Of a DNA stretch of 64,000 bases, positions 35,560-49,241 are shown piece after piece. Source of the DNA: Pogonophryne albipinna (lineage: Eukaryota; Chordata; Actinopteri; Perciformes; Artedidraconidae); contig CM053260.1 in assembly GCA_028583405.1 (NCBI GenBank), positions 12,422,660 through 12,486,659 of the forward strand, given 5' to 3'. Below the pieces are notes generated by a model, which saw only the letters and a list, made by a program, of their open reading frames with translations, was not told the origin of the DNA and searched no databases. How positions within the stretch are numbered: the stretch's first letter is position 1; every line of letters begins with the position of its first letter. The position numbers were made by a program, and so were the translations under genes.

Positions 35560-38500
35560 CAGTGCAAGACAGTTTGCTTCTGTCATTTCAACTCACATTT
35601 ATTTAATTTTTCTGTGCATCCTGAAGTAACCAATAAAAAAAAGTAAAAAAGTTTAGAAAAGCAAACAGCCACAATGGCTGTGTGTCCGCAGAACCATTGG
35701 AGGTCCTTTTTATTGCGAAACTAAACCTGTCAGACTTTTTTAACAGTATTTCCAAGTGAGATAGACTACGAACAAAGCTTGTGTGTTGCCTCAGGGTCTG
35801 TTGAGACAATAAGGAAGTTCAGTTTGAAGTTTCCCATATTTGGAGTCCTATTAGACACCAAAACACTGTGACATGGTTTAGAGTATCCAGGAAGGATTTA
35901 ACAAGGTTTTTTTTGTCTGAGCCACTTGGACGAAATGTAAGGGTTGCATTTATAGGGAATTTTAACCAAATCATTGTACACTTTGGAATATCTAATGAGA
36001 TAAGTCTATCCTTTTTGGCCCAAAGTCATAGAAGTACAGTTATCTTTTGTTATACTTTGTCAGTGGCTCTGCCTTAAAGAACAGGCTACTTTTCTCTAAG
36101 TCAGTTTCATATATCCTGTAGAAAAGACCAGTTGTCAATAATAACATTAACTATGGCTATCCTATTTAGATGTCTGTTCCATGGCAGGCTTGGTACTCTG
36201 AATGCTGCACCACTAGCAGGGCTAAAAAATAAATAAACACAAAAACATAATTGCCTCCTCAACCCGTTTTGGCTCGTAAGAGAATCCTGCTGGATTTGAA
36301 GTCACATCATCCCTCAAATTCTTTTACGTGGTTGAGTTTTGTTTTTTTCTAAAGTTGGAGAAAATTAAGTTTTTATTGCAACATCCCGACTTTTTCAAAT
36401 CATCTTGAGTCGAGATCATACTCAGGTATTATTTGAGAGAGTCTTCAATTTATCCAACATTTTTCTTTTAGTTCCACTTTTTTTCATAAATACCATTCTG
36501 CATATTACTTATTTATTTTGAATGTTCTCTTTTGTCGTAGCAACTTAAAATCAGCTGCGGTCTAAAGAAAATGATCAGTTAGGTAACAAACGTACAGCCA
36601 CACATTATTCGTATTAAAGGTATCAAAGATCTTTTATACTTGCAGGTATGACGTTTCCACCAAAGAGCACGTAGTGTTCTGAGTGAAACAGGCTCTCCTT
36701 ATAGGAGGACATCAAAGCTTATTTACATTACAAACAACATTTGGTGAGGCCAGCTGATACCCAATGGCACTGTAAGCAAAAACTCACACCCTACAAAGAA
36801 CAAATGAGATATACAGATAACGCCTTATCGTAAAATCCTTCCACTCATCCTGTCATCCTGTGGTTGTCATAAAACCCCCTTGTCCAAACACATCTGTCTT
36901 ACACATACATTTAAAGGTCACTCCCAAGATACGACCTAATCAAAGAAACAGTTTACAGTTAGCAATGTTAATACATTTGATCACACTATTTCCTTAACAC
37001 TTTAAATTAGTATTATTAACATTGTAAGGTATTCGTAGGTAATGTGAACTGTGGACGTTAGTTATATGATTTAGTAACATCAAAAAAGTGTTAACTGTTA
37101 ACCACTTTTATTTTGGAAATCAGACTATTATGAATAATCTAAAGGCTTGTTCTAAAATATTTTTTAAAAGCATGCACCGAAGGTAAAAGAGTTACCATCT
37201 GTAAAAAGAAAGAAAAAACAACTTCAATGACATAATGTGTCATGAGCACAGCAGGCACATTTAACTGGAAAAAGATTGTCTTCGAGAGACAACGTTTGTT
37301 TTAGTTTGCAGTGTTCACACAAACCTTCTGTTCGTCACGCTAACATGATTTAGTTGTGCATGTGATTTCTGACTCTTCCACCAGCACACACATGCTTTAG
37401 ATTAGGAACAGAGAGTGACTGCTGGTTTATACCTGTGTGAGTGCACAGAAACCACGGGGCAGCTGAACCAATACACCGGTTTGTTATCGCATTCCCACAG
37501 CCGGATGCCTCTACACTTACATCACCAAGTCAAAAGATTGTCACAACACGCCAACTTGATTTTTAAATGCTGATGAAGTGTTCGGATGCCAAGTGCACTT
37601 GTCACGCAGAGTTTATGTGTGGTCAGGATCCAGCCTGTGTCTATTTGCATGCCAGTCTCCATGCAGAAGAGCCATTTTTTTGTGACACTCATCTGTTTCA
37701 TGTCAAGGTCTCTGCGTGAAACAAGATTTTTGTTTTTCCTTTTTCCTGTTCTATGTCATAGAGCATGTGTCCTGGCGTGCTAATGCAATGTGCCTCTACT
37801 GCTATTGGCAGTGTTGTAGTGAAGTAACAATGGGTTTATGGGAAAAGAACAAGCGTATGCTTAGCAACATATGCTAAATATACACTGTCTAGATAAATGT
37901 GCTGTATGGTCGTAAATGCTTATGAAACAAGATAACTGGTTACATATAGATGTACAGTCAGTAACTGCACAGAAAGCACTGTCAGAAAGAGAAGGCCATT
38001 TCCCCTTACAGGTAATGATAGACACATCCACTCTTAACTTACCCCACCAATAACTTTACCACTAATACTTGAAACCCCATCCAGCTATGGGCACTTTTTT
38101 TTAGTGTTCATTCCAGATCTGGGGAGTGAAATAGCTTGTACTCTGTTGTCAAGTTCCCAGACAGCTGGAGTAAGGAACTTAAAAACTAGCAATGGCAAGT
38201 TTCACCAATGACCTTTATTCATTAAGCAGACTTCAACTTAACAATCACTCACATTTGGACAAGAAACTTTCTTTGAGGAGCATGATGCCATCACCACTTC
38301 CTTACCCTTGTGAAACAGTAGAACTGTTACTTACACAATGTAAAACCATAGACTGTGTAAAACATATTAAAAATATCTGAATAAAAAAAAATATATATAT
38401 ATTAGATAAATGGGCAAAACACAATGAGGGTAAGACAACCAAATACACAAAATGCCATGTCATGCCTCACCTTTAGGTGCTACCAAAAACAGGGGTGCTA

Positions 38501-39402
38501 TAGTCAGGTCTGGTTACATAAAATACCGTTACACCTGCCCAGTTACTCTTAAAACAAATCAGTCTTTGTAGTAATCAAATTAGTGATCTAAGATAGTCAT
38601 ACAATCACTTGAAGTATGAAGTGACCGCAGCACTGTTGTGATGGGGTTTTTGCATGTAACCTTTGAGCAAAGCATTAAATCCCCATTATTAATCAATGAA
38701 TAGATGTTTATTAACATCACGAAAATATCGCTCCTAACTCCGCTAACCACACCATGTTATGTCTTACAGGTGGCACGGTCAATTTGGCATCAAGAAAACA
38801 TGACTTTAGATTGCTTGCAGCCATACAACCATCCAATAAAGATTTTTTTAACAAAACCATTGCTTTCGTTTTCATCTTTCATCATATGTTCCTGTGCCAA
38901 ACATGCTTTGCAATGGGCATCTCCATTCAAAAACTATTAGCAGATAATGAAACTCTACATAAACTTGAGATCACCTCCGTTAAAATGACATCAAAAGATC
39001 ATTTAAAATATAAATGATTCAAATGATGTTTCTTGTGACGCATAGTTCCATCCAAATGTGTGCACAACAGTAACAATAGGGCCATGGTGCCAAGTAGCCT
39101 ACTACTATTCATTATAGACATAAGTGTCCTACTGCTAAAACTGTATAATGTTAAAGCAGTTACCCGTGATAAATTGGTGACTTCTTCAGATGCTTCTGAA
39201 TAAATTACAAAACCTTTGCACAGCCCTTTGGCAGATACACTCAGAGCCTGGGGCATAAACAAACTAAGTGGCTGCTTGGGGCCTTGAAGTCATTATAGTT
39301 GAATAACAACATCCACATATACTTTCTTGAGGAATCAAAAACATATTTCTTGGCGGCCAAAGGGTTTTACAATGTAAAGAAGAAGTTCAGGGACCTCTGT
39401 AA
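35560..39402. other. AT-rich DNA without recognised genes
   Basis: About 3.8 kb with only short open frames and no domains. A short AT repeat lies at about 38388-38402. Nothing else could be supported. Confidence 0.4.
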
Positions 39403-39407
39403 CATAT

Positions 39408-39888
39408 TGTTGTGCACCGTCAAAAGTGTTAATAATCATGTTTCATATTTATGTGTTATTATTGCTCACTTCCTGTTTTGTTTGTTTCACGCCTCATTTC
39501 AGGTCCCTTGACTCACTTCCCTCATCAGTATCAGCCCCGCCCCTGATTGTGTTCACCTGTGTATGGTTGTTGAGTGTTTAAAGTCCCCAGTCTCCCAGCA
39601 TTCAGTGTCAGTTCGTTTTTGTCCTGTCCTCATGCCAGAGTTCTGCTCTTCAGCGTTTGCACTTTTTGATTCAAGCCTATCTTTGCTCCTGAAACTTATT
39701 ATAAGTTTAGTTCCTCACGTTGTGAGCGATTTTCTGTTGTACCTTGTTCAAGCCCTTTTTGTCATCTCGTAAGAGTGATTTTCTTTTGTTACCTTTTTTG
39801 TACAAATAAAGTATATTAATTATCCTTTACCTTTGGCTCCCGGGTCGTGCATTTGAGTCCTTATCCTTGTGTAACCAAGTTCATAATA
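39408..39888 (+). repeat. 5' LTR of the chromovirus
   Basis: Begins TGTTGTGCACCG and ends CATAATA. Polyadenylation signal AATAAA lies near 39807. The RNA start is inferred at about 39607, where GTCAGTTCGTT begins, because that sequence is complementary to the primer site. Confidence 0.93.
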
Positions 39889-39889
39889 G

Positions 39890-39900
39890 AACGAACTGAC
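39890..39900 (+). promoter_or_regulatory. Putative self-primer binding site
   Basis: AACGAACTGAC lies one base after the 5' LTR and is the exact reverse complement of GTCAGTTCGTT at 39607-39617 within the LTR. No TGG of a tRNA-type primer site follows the LTR. Eleven bases of self-complementarity match the Tf1/Sushi mechanism, in which the 5' end of the RNA folds back as primer. Confidence 0.75.
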
Positions 39901-39904
39901 CACA

Positions 39905-40819
39905 ATGGACTCAGCCGACCCAAAAGCTCTTCACGCCGCCCTGTCAGCCCAAGGCGTGAGGATTTTTCGTCACGAGGAACAGCTGGGATTAATCAGCCAA
40001 GGAGTGCAGGCACTGGTAGGAAACCAGGCCGAGCTCCAAGTTTCCTTCTCTGCACAGATACAACAGCTGACGGATCAGATGCAGCAGTTCATCACTCACC
40101 TTCAGACTGCTCCGCCGATGACGTCAGTCACAGCTGACCGCCTGCATGTCGCGGATCCTGTTGACGCTGTCAATCCGAGCCAGGCTGTTTCCTCCTCACT
40201 ACGGCTGGCTCTCCCGGAGAGGTTTTCCGGAGATTCCATAAATTGCAGAGCCTTCCTGGTGCAGTGCGACCTGCATTTCCAACACAACCCAGGCGCTTTC
40301 TCATCAGACCATGGTAAAGTGGCGTTCATCGTGTCCCATTTAACGGGAAGAGCTGCAGCCTGGGCTACTGCAGAATGGTCCAGAGACACGGAACTATGTT
40401 ACTCATTACCCGACTTCACAGACACTATGAGTCGTATTTTTGACCACTCATCACCTGCAACAGAAGCCAGCCGAAGACTACTTCAGATGCGGCAGCATAA
40501 GCGCCAGGTGGTGGATTATGCTATCGAGTTTCGCACGGCAGCAGCGGACAGCGGGTGGAATATTCCGGCTCTTCGCGACGCTTTTCGGACTGGATTAGCA
40601 GATTCAATCAAGGACCAGCTGGCTCCCCTGGAGGTACCCCGGGACCTGGAATCTCTCATCGCCGTTTCCATCCGGATCGACAACCGACTTCGGGAAAGAG
40701 AGAGAGAACGTCGACACAGCCGTGACGGACATCCCAGTTTCCAGGGCTTTTTCCCACGAGCCGTTCCACCAGAGGAGGTTTTTCAGCAAGCTTACCAGCC
40801 AAGAGGAGGGCGCTGGTGA
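39905..40819 (+). CDS. Chromovirus Gag, zinc knuckle missing
   Basis: A 304-residue frame starting [13 protein letters not shown]. The conserved capsid region runs from [13 protein letters not shown] and [12 protein letters not shown] (about residues 97-123) through [16 protein letters not shown] and [17 protein letters not shown] to [16 protein letters not shown], as in Sushi-family and PEG10-like Gags. It ends RGGRW-stop directly after [10 protein letters not shown]. In related elements a CCHC zinc knuckle follows the PPEE segment. Here it is absent, and the pol frame opens immediately in the -1 frame. An internal deletion is the simplest explanation. The start codon is the first ATG after the primer site. 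Confidence 0.88.
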   Translation: MDSADPKALHAALSAQGVRIFRHEEQLGLISQGVQALVGNQAELQVSFSAQIQQLTDQMQQFITHLQTAPPMTSVTADRLHVADPVDAVNPSQAVSSSLRLALPERFSGDSINCRAFLVQCDLHFQHNPGAFSSDHGKVAFIVSHLTGRAAAWATAEWSRDTELCYSLPDFTDTMSRIFDHSSPATEASRRLLQMRQHKRQVVDYAIEFRTAAADSGWNIPALRDAFRTGLADSIKDQLAPLEVPRDLESLIAVSIRIDNRLRERERERRHSRDGHPSFQGFFPRAVPPEEVFQQAYQPRGGRW

Positions 40820-43800
40820 GCAAGTTTTCCACAGACTTTCCTTCTCGTCCAGTTACCAAGGTAAACATTTTTATTAATGATCAGGTCATTTCCCAAGGAG
40901 TGCTAATAGACTCAGGAGCGGACGAAAGTCTTATGGATTGGGGCATAGTCAAACAGCTTGGTATAAAAACTGTCCCTCTATCTTCTCCCATTACCGCCAG
41001 TGCTTTAGACGGACGTTTGTTGTTTACAGTCACCCACTGCACAGAACCTATCCAGATCACTGTAAATAATGACCACACTGAAGTTATGCAGTTTCACATT
41101 TTTGAATCTGCTCAGCATCCGGTTATTTTGGGTTTTCCGTGGCTAAAAATCCACAACCCACACATTGACTGGCGCTCAGGAAGGGTTAAGGAGTGGGGAG
41201 AGGATTGCATTAACAGGTGTAAACATTCACGCTCTGTTAAAGCACCAACAGACCCTAGTAGGATCGTCATTGATCACCCAGACTATCCTGACCTACAGAA
41301 GGTACCGTCATGTTATCATGATCTTAAGGAAGCATTTAACAAATCAAAAGCCATGTCGTTACCTCCTCACCGACCTTTTGATTGCCCCATTAATCTCTTA
41401 CCGGGGGCTCCCATTCCCAAGGGAAAACTGTATTCGATCTCAAGGCCAGAGAGAGCGGCAATGGACGACTACATTTCCGCTTCTCTCAAATCAGGGATTA
41501 TCCGTCCTTCATCTTCCCCAGCTGGAGCGGGGTTTTTCTTCGTGGGAAAAAAGGACGGTTCTCTGAGACCTTGCATAGACTACAGCCCTCTTAATGACAT
41601 TACGGTAAAAAACCGCTATCCTCTGCCACTCATGTCCTCTGCTTTCGAGCTACTTCAGACTGCCAAGATTTTTACCAAGCTGGACTTAAGAAATGCTTAT
41701 CACTTGGTTAGAATAAGGGAAGGGGATGAGTGGAAGACAGGATTTAATACTCAGAGCGGTCACTATGAGTACCTTGTTATGCCTTTTGGACTGTGTAATG
41801 CACCGGCTGTGTTTCAGGGTTTTGTGAATGAGGTTTTGCGGGAATTTTTGAATGTTTCTGTGTTTGTGTACCTTGATGACATTTTGATTTTCTCACCAGA
41901 CTCTAAGTCCCATGTTCACCATGTCCGTCAGGTTCTGCAGAAACTACTCGAGAATCAATTATATGTCAAGGCAGAGAAGTGTGAGTTTCACGTAGAAAAG
42001 GTGGCCTTTCTAGGATATATAATCTCACCAAACCAGATGCAGATGGAACCTGCTAAAGTCAGTGCAGTTTCCAAGTGGCCAACACCAGACTCCAGGAAGA
42101 AGGTTCAGCAGTTCTTAGGGTTTGCAAACTTCTACAGAAAGTTTATAAGAAACTTCAGTTCTGTAGCTGCTCCTCTGCATGTTCTGACTTCTTCCAAAGT
42201 TCCCTTCAAGTGGACTCCCCAGGCTGACTGCGCTTTCCAGCTCCTCAGGGAGAGGTTCACCACAGCGCCGATTCTCACCATTCCGGATCCCCAGCGCCAG
42301 TTTGTGGTCGAGGTCGATGCTTCCAATGAGGGAATTGGAGGCATTTTGTCCCAAAAATCCTTGAAAGACAACAGGATACACCCATGTGCCTTCCTGTCGC
42401 GGAAGCTGACGGCGGCAGAGAAGAACTACGATGTGGGAAATAAGGAACTGTTAGCTGTAAAAGCTGCTCTGGAGGAATGGAGACACTGGTTGGAGGGGGC
42501 AGAACAGCCGTTCTTAGTTTGGACAGACCATAAGAACCTGGAGTATATCAGAAAGGCTAAACGCCTCAACTCTCGGCAGGCCAGGTGGACTCTATTTTTC
42601 AGTAGGTTCAACTTCACTCTCTCTTTCCGTCCCGGATCTCAGAATCAGAAGCCTGATGCCTTGTCTCGCCTTTTCGATCCAGAACCTTTTTCGGTAGAGC
42701 CCAAGACCATCCTTCCATTAAACCGTATGGTCGGAGCCTTTTCCTGGCAATTAGAATTGGACGTTAAACAGGCTAACGCATTAAACCCAGCACCTAGCAA
42801 AGGTCCAAACCACCTGCTCTTTGTTCCTGTGTCTCTCCACTCTAAGGTCATCCACTGGGCCCACACGTCGGTGATCTCGTGCCACCCTGGAGTTAAAAGG
42901 ACTATGTACAGGATTAAGCAGCGTTTCTGGTGGCCAGCCATGAAGAAGGATGTGCAGGAGTACGTGGCGGCTTGTCCGGTGTGTGCCTGCAATAAGACCT
43001 CGTCCCAGGTCAAGATGGGTTTGCTCCAACCACTGCCGATTCCTCAACGTCCCTGGTCACATATATCTATGGACTTTGTGACAGGTCTTCCATCGTCCAG
43101 AGGCAAAACTACGGTTCTGACAGTGGTGGACCGGTTCTCCAAGATGGTTCATTTCATTCCTCTAACCAAGATCCCCTCTGCCAAGAGTACCGCAGAGGTC
43201 ATGATGAACCAAATATTCAGGATCCACGGATTTCCAAATGATATTGTTTCCGACAGAGGTCCACAATTCATTTCAGCTTTCTGGAAGGAGTTTTGCAGAC
43301 TCATAGGCGCTACTGTCAGCTTGTCTTCAGGTTACCACCCTCAATCAAATGGACAATCGGAGCGTCTGAATCAAGAACTGGAGACTACACTACGCTGTCT
43401 CGTGTTCCAGAACCAGACCAACTGGAGCGACCACCTCACTTGGGTGGAGTTTGCACACAATACTCTTCCCACGGCGGCCACAGGTCTCTCGCCTTTCCAT
43501 TGTGCCAATGGTTATCAACTGCCGCTGTTCTCAACCGACGAAGGGGAAGTTAAGGTACCATCAGCTCACGCCTTGATTAGACGCTGTCGCCGAGTTTGGG
43601 CTGGAGCTCGCCAATCTCTGCTACGAAGTTCGGCTCGGATGAAGGATGTAGCAGACATCCACCGCAGGGCCGCTCCCAGCTACAAACCGGGTCAAAAGGT
43701 GTGGCTTTCCACCAAGGACCTACCACTTCAGGTGGCGTCCAAGAAGTTGACTCCAAGGTTTGTGGGGCCTTTTCCGGTGTCAAAAGTCATCAATCCGGTA

Positions 43801-44154
43801 TCTGTGCGCCTAAGACTTCCCAGAACCATGGGGGTACACCCTACATTCCACGTCAGCAAGATTAAGCCAGTTCATGAGAGCACGCTGATTCCCGCCTCCA
43901 AGCCCCCTCCACCACCCCAGTTCTTCGAAGGTGGCCTAACGTACAAGGTCCGCAAGTTGCTGGAGGTCCGCAATAGGGGTCGAGGCAAGCAATTCCTGGT
44001 GGATTGGGTGGGTTATGGTCTCGAGGAAAGGTGCTGGGTTCCTGCGAGATTCATTGTGGACAAAACCCTGATTCAGGATTTTTATGATCGGCCTGGGCCG
44101 TCAGGAGTCGGCCCTAGAGGGGGGGGTACTGTTGTGCACCGTCAAAAGTGTTAA
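40816..44154 (+). CDS. Chromovirus Pol: protease, RT, RNase H, integrase, chromodomain
   Basis: A 1112-residue open frame in the -1 frame relative to Gag, with no stop before the 3' LTR. Domains in order: aspartic protease ([10 protein letters not shown], residues ~30-38); reverse transcriptase with the YLDD site at about 352-355; RNase H ([14 protein letters not shown], ~500); integrase zinc finger ([11 protein letters not shown] and CPVCACNK); DDE core ([22 protein letters not shown]). Then come a GPF/Y-type module ([20 protein letters not shown]) and a chromodomain near 1042-1090 ([27 protein letters not shown]) that would steer integration to chromatin. The last codons run into the 3' LTR. 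It is probably made by frameshifting or as a fusion. The true first codon is unknown. Confidence 0.93.
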   Translation: MSKFSTDFPSRPVTKVNIFINDQVISQGVLIDSGADESLMDWGIVKQLGIKTVPLSSPITASALDGRLLFTVTHCTEPIQITVNNDHTEVMQFHIFESAQHPVILGFPWLKIHNPHIDWRSGRVKEWGEDCINRCKHSRSVKAPTDPSRIVIDHPDYPDLQKVPSCYHDLKEAFNKSKAMSLPPHRPFDCPINLLPGAPIPKGKLYSISRPERAAMDDYISASLKSGIIRPSSSPAGAGFFFVGKKDGSLRPCIDYSPLNDITVKNRYPLPLMSSAFELLQTAKIFTKLDLRNAYHLVRIREGDEWKTGFNTQSGHYEYLVMPFGLCNAPAVFQGFVNEVLREFLNVSVFVYLDDILIFSPDSKSHVHHVRQVLQKLLENQLYVKAEKCEFHVEKVAFLGYIISPNQMQMEPAKVSAVSKWPTPDSRKKVQQFLGFANFYRKFIRNFSSVAAPLHVLTSSKVPFKWTPQADCAFQLLRERFTTAPILTIPDPQRQFVVEVDASNEGIGGILSQKSLKDNRIHPCAFLSRKLTAAEKNYDVGNKELLAVKAALEEWRHWLEGAEQPFLVWTDHKNLEYIRKAKRLNSRQARWTLFFSRFNFTLSFRPGSQNQKPDALSRLFDPEPFSVEPKTILPLNRMVGAFSWQLELDVKQANALNPAPSKGPNHLLFVPVSLHSKVIHWAHTSVISCHPGVKRTMYRIKQRFWWPAMKKDVQEYVAACPVCACNKTSSQVKMGLLQPLPIPQRPWSHISMDFVTGLPSSRGKTTVLTVVDRFSKMVHFIPLTKIPSAKSTAEVMMNQIFRIHGFPNDIVSDRGPQFISAFWKEFCRLIGATVSLSSGYHPQSNGQSERLNQELETTLRCLVFQNQTNWSDHLTWVEFAHNTLPTAATGLSPFHCANGYQLPLFSTDEGEVKVPSAHALIRRCRRVWAGARQSLLRSSARMKDVADIHRRAAPSYKPGQKVWLSTKDLPLQVASKKLTPRFVGPFPVSKVINPVSVRLRLPRTMGVHPTFHVSKIKPVHESTLIPASKPPPPPQFFEGGLTYKVRKLLEVRNRGRGKQFLVDWVGYGLEERCWVPARFIVDKTLIQDFYDRPGPSGVGPRGGGTVVHRQKC
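44116..44129 (+). promoter_or_regulatory. Polypurine tract of the chromovirus
   Basis: AGAGGGGGGGGTAC lies directly before the 3' LTR start at 44130, in the position of the plus-strand primer. Confidence 0.75.
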
Positions 44155-44610
44155 TAATCATGTTTCATATTTATGTGTTATTATTGCTCACTTCCTGTTT
44201 TGTTTGTTTCACGCCTCATTTCAGGTCCCTTGACTCACTTCCCTCATCAGTATCAGCCCCGCCCCTGATTGTGTTCACCTGTGTATGGTTGTTGAGTGTT
44301 TAAAGTCCCCAGTCTCCCAGCATTCAGTGTCAGTTCGTTTTTGTCCTGTCCTCATGCCAGAGTTCTGCTCTTCAGCGTTTGCACTTTTTGATTCAAGCCT
44401 ATCTTTGCTCCTGAAACTTATTATAAGTTTAGTTCCTCACGTTGTGAGCGATTTTCTGTTGTACCTTGTTCAAGCCCTTTTTGTCATCTCGTAAGAGTGA
44501 TTTTCTTTTGTTACCTTTTTTGTACAAATAAAGTATATTAATTATCCTTTACCTTTGGCTCCCGGGTCGTGCATTTGAGTCCTTATCCTTGTGTAACCAA
44601 GTTCATAACA
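44130..44610 (+). repeat. 3' LTR of the chromovirus
   Basis: Begins TGTTGTGCACCG and ends CATAACA, giving the canonical TG...CA. Read base by base, it equals the 5' LTR except one position near the end. The small open frame inside both LTRs is not a gene. Confidence 0.94.
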
Positions 44611-44865
44611 CATATCTGGCATCTATCCTGGCACTGATGTAAGTTGTATTAAATGTTACTTAAGGTCTGCTTATGGTTTGGCTTTCGCTGGCGTCCAATT
44701 CAATGTAAACTAAACTTGTAGAGTTCTCACTTTGTTAGTGAGGTGTGTAATTGTGTTGCACTGGAACAATCCTCTCATACCCATTGGATAAAGGATGCCC
44801 CATTCTTTCTATTCTTGCACATCCTGTCCCAGATTTTGTAGTTGTAATTTATGTTTTTTCCTTTT

Positions 44866-45117
44866 TCAATCAATCAATCAATGTTTATTTATATAGCCCA
44901 ATATCACAAATGTTACATTTGTCTCAGTGGTCTTCACAGTTTGTACAGAGTATCAGTATGACAATACGACACCCTCTGTCCTTAGACCCTCACATCGTAC
45001 AAGGAAAAACTTCCGGAGAAAACCCACAGTTTAAAGGGGAAAATGGGAGAAACCTCAGGGAGAGCAACAGAGGAGGGATCCCTCTCCCAGGACGGACAGA
45101 CGTGCAATAGATGCCAT
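44866..45117 (-). repeat. Dispersed teleost repeat with TCAA-repeat tail
   Basis: Starts with CAATCAATCAATCAATG, then TTTATTTATATAGCCCAATA, GAAACCTCAGGGAGAGCAAC and GGGATCCCTCTCCCAGGACG. This is a very common fish repeat resembling a LINE 3' end. The simple-repeat tail at its left suggests minus orientation. Confidence 0.7.
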
Positions 45118-47900
45118 GTGTAATTTTTTTTTCTCTGCCCACCTCTAGACAGAACGTTAAGTCAATTATTCATTTCGATTTTGCAATACCCTTTCTTTTG
45201 CTTTTAGTGTCTTTACCATGTTTTATGATTCATGTTTTCCATGCATTATGTTATGATGTGATATCTGCAGATTAAATGTCCTGGGAAGACGTTATTTTCC
45301 TTACTGATGTGGAGGTTCTAAAAGAACACACCATTTTCAAACCAAGTTTTTGTTATTTTGCGAGATATCATTTGTGTCTGCACTTAGTTAAAAAGAGGTT
45401 AATGTTGCATGCTTTGCATACAAAAATCAAGACCGAGCATCCATTTAACAAAATGTGATGTTGCTCTCTGATAAGACCAAGTCAATCAAATTACACCCTG
45501 TCTTGATGAACAAATTACCTTGATTTACATGAAACATCCTCAACTCGTTATGATATATTGACCCCAAATGACTATTTTGTTAACCAAAACTTGTATATGG
45601 CAGGTCTAAAAGTTCAAAATTGATCCAGGATGATAATTCATGGCGGCGATCTGGAATTTGTCCTGGAAAATGCTGCCAAAAGTCAAAAATGATAATCCTA
45701 GTTTCCCATTTACTGGAAAAGAGGCTGTGTCTGCCTGCAAATTCAGCAAAGTATATTATTCTTGTTTTTGCTCATGTATGTTTCACTTGTTTATTTTGTT
45801 CAATGATTTCTCCAACCTTTCGTAATCTGTTTCTTATCCCAAATCAATGATTATTCAGGCAAAACAAAACCTGCTTAAAATAAAATGCACAATCCTTCGA
45901 CTTGGTTTGGTTGTTGTTTGCAGAACTTGATTGTGAGACATGAATGTTTGAATGCTTCACATTAGGGATTTGGGACTCTGATGTTGTTGCATAAAAACAC
46001 AGACTGTTACTGGATGTCACATGGTCTGGTATTCCTGGAAACAGAAGCAACGCATTTATCTGCCACCATCATCAGATAGTATCCATCGAAACAACAAGAC
46101 ATCTATCAATAGGGCTATTCAGCTGGACAAGGCACTGACAATACAGCACCTGCAAGTGCGTCAAATGCATTATTTAACTCGTGGCAGTTTCAGAAGCACA
46201 GCTGACTTGTTGCCCTCAATACAGAAACATGGAATGAAAAAACGATTATTTAGTTTAAATTGGCTTAACGTAATAATAAGAAATAAATACAGGGTTTCAT
46301 TCAGGAACGATATATCTGACATTTAAACAAAGACCTTGCTCCATTGTACTGCACGTGCCTGAAAAATTGATTTGGAACAGCATGAGCATCAATTTACAGT
46401 AGAAATCCTTAATACGGTTCAGGGAGGAATTAAGGAATTCAATATTGCTCTAGGGAGCTATTTATCTTTGACAGCTGTTTGGTTTGATTCTGTTTTTGAC
46501 AGTAAACATTTTACAATTACTCCCATCAGCCTTTTGTTGCCTGTGTTAATGTGAAACCTGATTTAATAACTCACTGCCATGGTAACTGATGCTTTAGACC
46601 GCAAAAAAATTAAACAAGCGAGTGCCTGTTTTTCCTGGCCAAGGTCAGGGTCCTTGAACACAACATGAGCCTAACGTGTCATCACGTGGTATATGTCTCG
46701 TCCAAGCCCCCAGGAAGTGCGCCGGACTCACATGAAAATATTCGTGCTGGCCAAACGGCGGTACTACACTTCTGTTTGGTTGCCAGGCCCGGAAACACTT
46801 TTTCCCATTGACTTACATGGGGAAAGAATGGTCTGTAAATCGTTGGATAATTTTTTTTAAACTAAATAAACTACCCAGTATGAACACTTGTATAGCCCTT
46901 ATTAAAAACATTCGTTCCTCAAGTTGTAATAATGTGCTAATAACGTTATTCTGAGAGTTATTTCCCTCTGCATTATGAACGCGCATCTAACCCACGGGAC
47001 CGCGCCACCCGGCACGTTCATGTTACGTGTCCCGACCAATCAGAGCACACTGTGCTCAGGGTGGGGGCAGGAGCTATTGGAGCTACAACGAGCCGTTAAA
47101 GGCAGAGAGTGAAATTCAGTGAATACACGTAGTTTACAGAGATGCTGTTTGAGAAACCAATGTGAGTTGCGTTTGTCTTTACCCATGGATGCACAATAAG
47201 AACGGACCCATATCGTCTTACTGCCACCCCACGGAGCTGTAATAATGGATATATTGCACATGTTTGCTGTAATTCATTATTATACTACATGGGCTGTATG
47301 ATTAAATCTTGTACCGTAAATGTTGTATCAAATAAAGTTAATATTACTTATTATTATAAGTATATATAGGCCTATATATATATATATACAGTGCAATCAT
47401 TCTTTCATGCTAAATGAAGCTCTGTTGCTTGGATATCACTAGATCCTGTTACAGCGTAATATAGGTACATAACATTGATGTTACATTAGCATAATTACTA
47501 GCTAGCCGCTAGCCGCTAACTGCCGCCTCGTTAATATCTAATCCATCCATGCTGTCATGAACGTGCGGTGCTGTTACGTGTACGCAAATTGACGTGCTTG
47601 ATGTGAACGAGCATTTTGGTTAAAGTTGTGCATGCGCTATGAGCGCACATACGGGTACTTCTCAGGCATGCCGGGTAATCTGTGACGTTTCACTCTCTCA
47701 AAAGTTGGGCCATTTTATCATCATGCGCTAATGAGCAACTCTCATAGGAATGAATGAGGCCCCGCCTCCCACGCTGTATCCAGTTCTTATTATACATCCA
47801 TGGTCTCGTCTGACAGGGGTGTAGTTCTGACGGGAAGCACCAGAAAGTCGCTCCGCCACTTCCAAATATTGCAGTACCCATAATAGGCCACAATGTGAAC
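45118..47900. other. Unassigned DNA with CpG-richer repeat-like segments
   Basis: 45118-46680 is AT-rich with nothing recognised. 46690-47900 is GC-richer and repeat-like, with ACTTACATGGGGAAAGAATG, and a loosely inverted pair CCATGGATGCACAATAAGAAC near 47182 and GTTCTTATTATACATCCATGG near 47786. It may be a non-autonomous element of about 600 bp. A short TA repeat lies near 47373. Confidence 0.4.
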
Positions 47901-48248
47901 CCTGTTATCGTTTCATCCCGCTCCACAGAAGTGGAACTACACAATCTTTAGTTCATAAAAAAGAACGAGTCATGCTTATCCACCAAAAAAAAGTTTGTCG
48001 CTAAAATTCCTGTCAATTCTTCTAGGCACGTAATTATTGGCTGAACTAGTCCCTTCAAAGCGTAATAATATCTTGATCAAAAGTAGTGCCACGGTTCGTC
48101 ACGTGCTCGTGCTACACCAATTGGGTAGCTGCAAATTGTCAACAGAAGTGAAAGATGGCCGCCTACATGGTTACGCTAAACCAGACCAAATGGATTCTAA
48201 ACAGTGCTGTATGCTTGTTTTATGTCATGTTTTGTCATATGTCTTAAT

Positions 48249-49168
<920 letters not shown>

Positions 49169-49241
49169 GTCTTAATACATCACTAAGTCCGAGGTATTTG
49201 CGTTATATACGCGGTATTTGTGAGAGGTAAAAGAAAGTCAT

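Larger units (their letters stand above)
39408..44610 (+). mobile_element. Ty3/gypsy chromovirus retrotransposon (Sushi-like), young
   Basis: Two 481-bp LTRs (39408-39888 and 44130-44610) flank Gag and Pol frames. A perfect 5-bp duplication CATAT lies at 39403-39407 and 44611-44615. By eye the LTRs differ at a single base near their 3' end (AATA versus AACA). Pol carries a C-terminal chromodomain, which places it with the chromoviruses. The primer site is complementary to the LTR itself, so it probably self-primes. Both frames are open. Near-identical LTRs and an intact duplication indicate a very recent insertion, although Gag appears to lack its zinc knuckle. Confidence 0.95.

Noticed and set aside
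39563..39772. A 69-residue open frame repeated at 44285-44494
   Set aside because: It lies wholly inside the LTRs and repeats because the LTRs are identical. No domain or start context.
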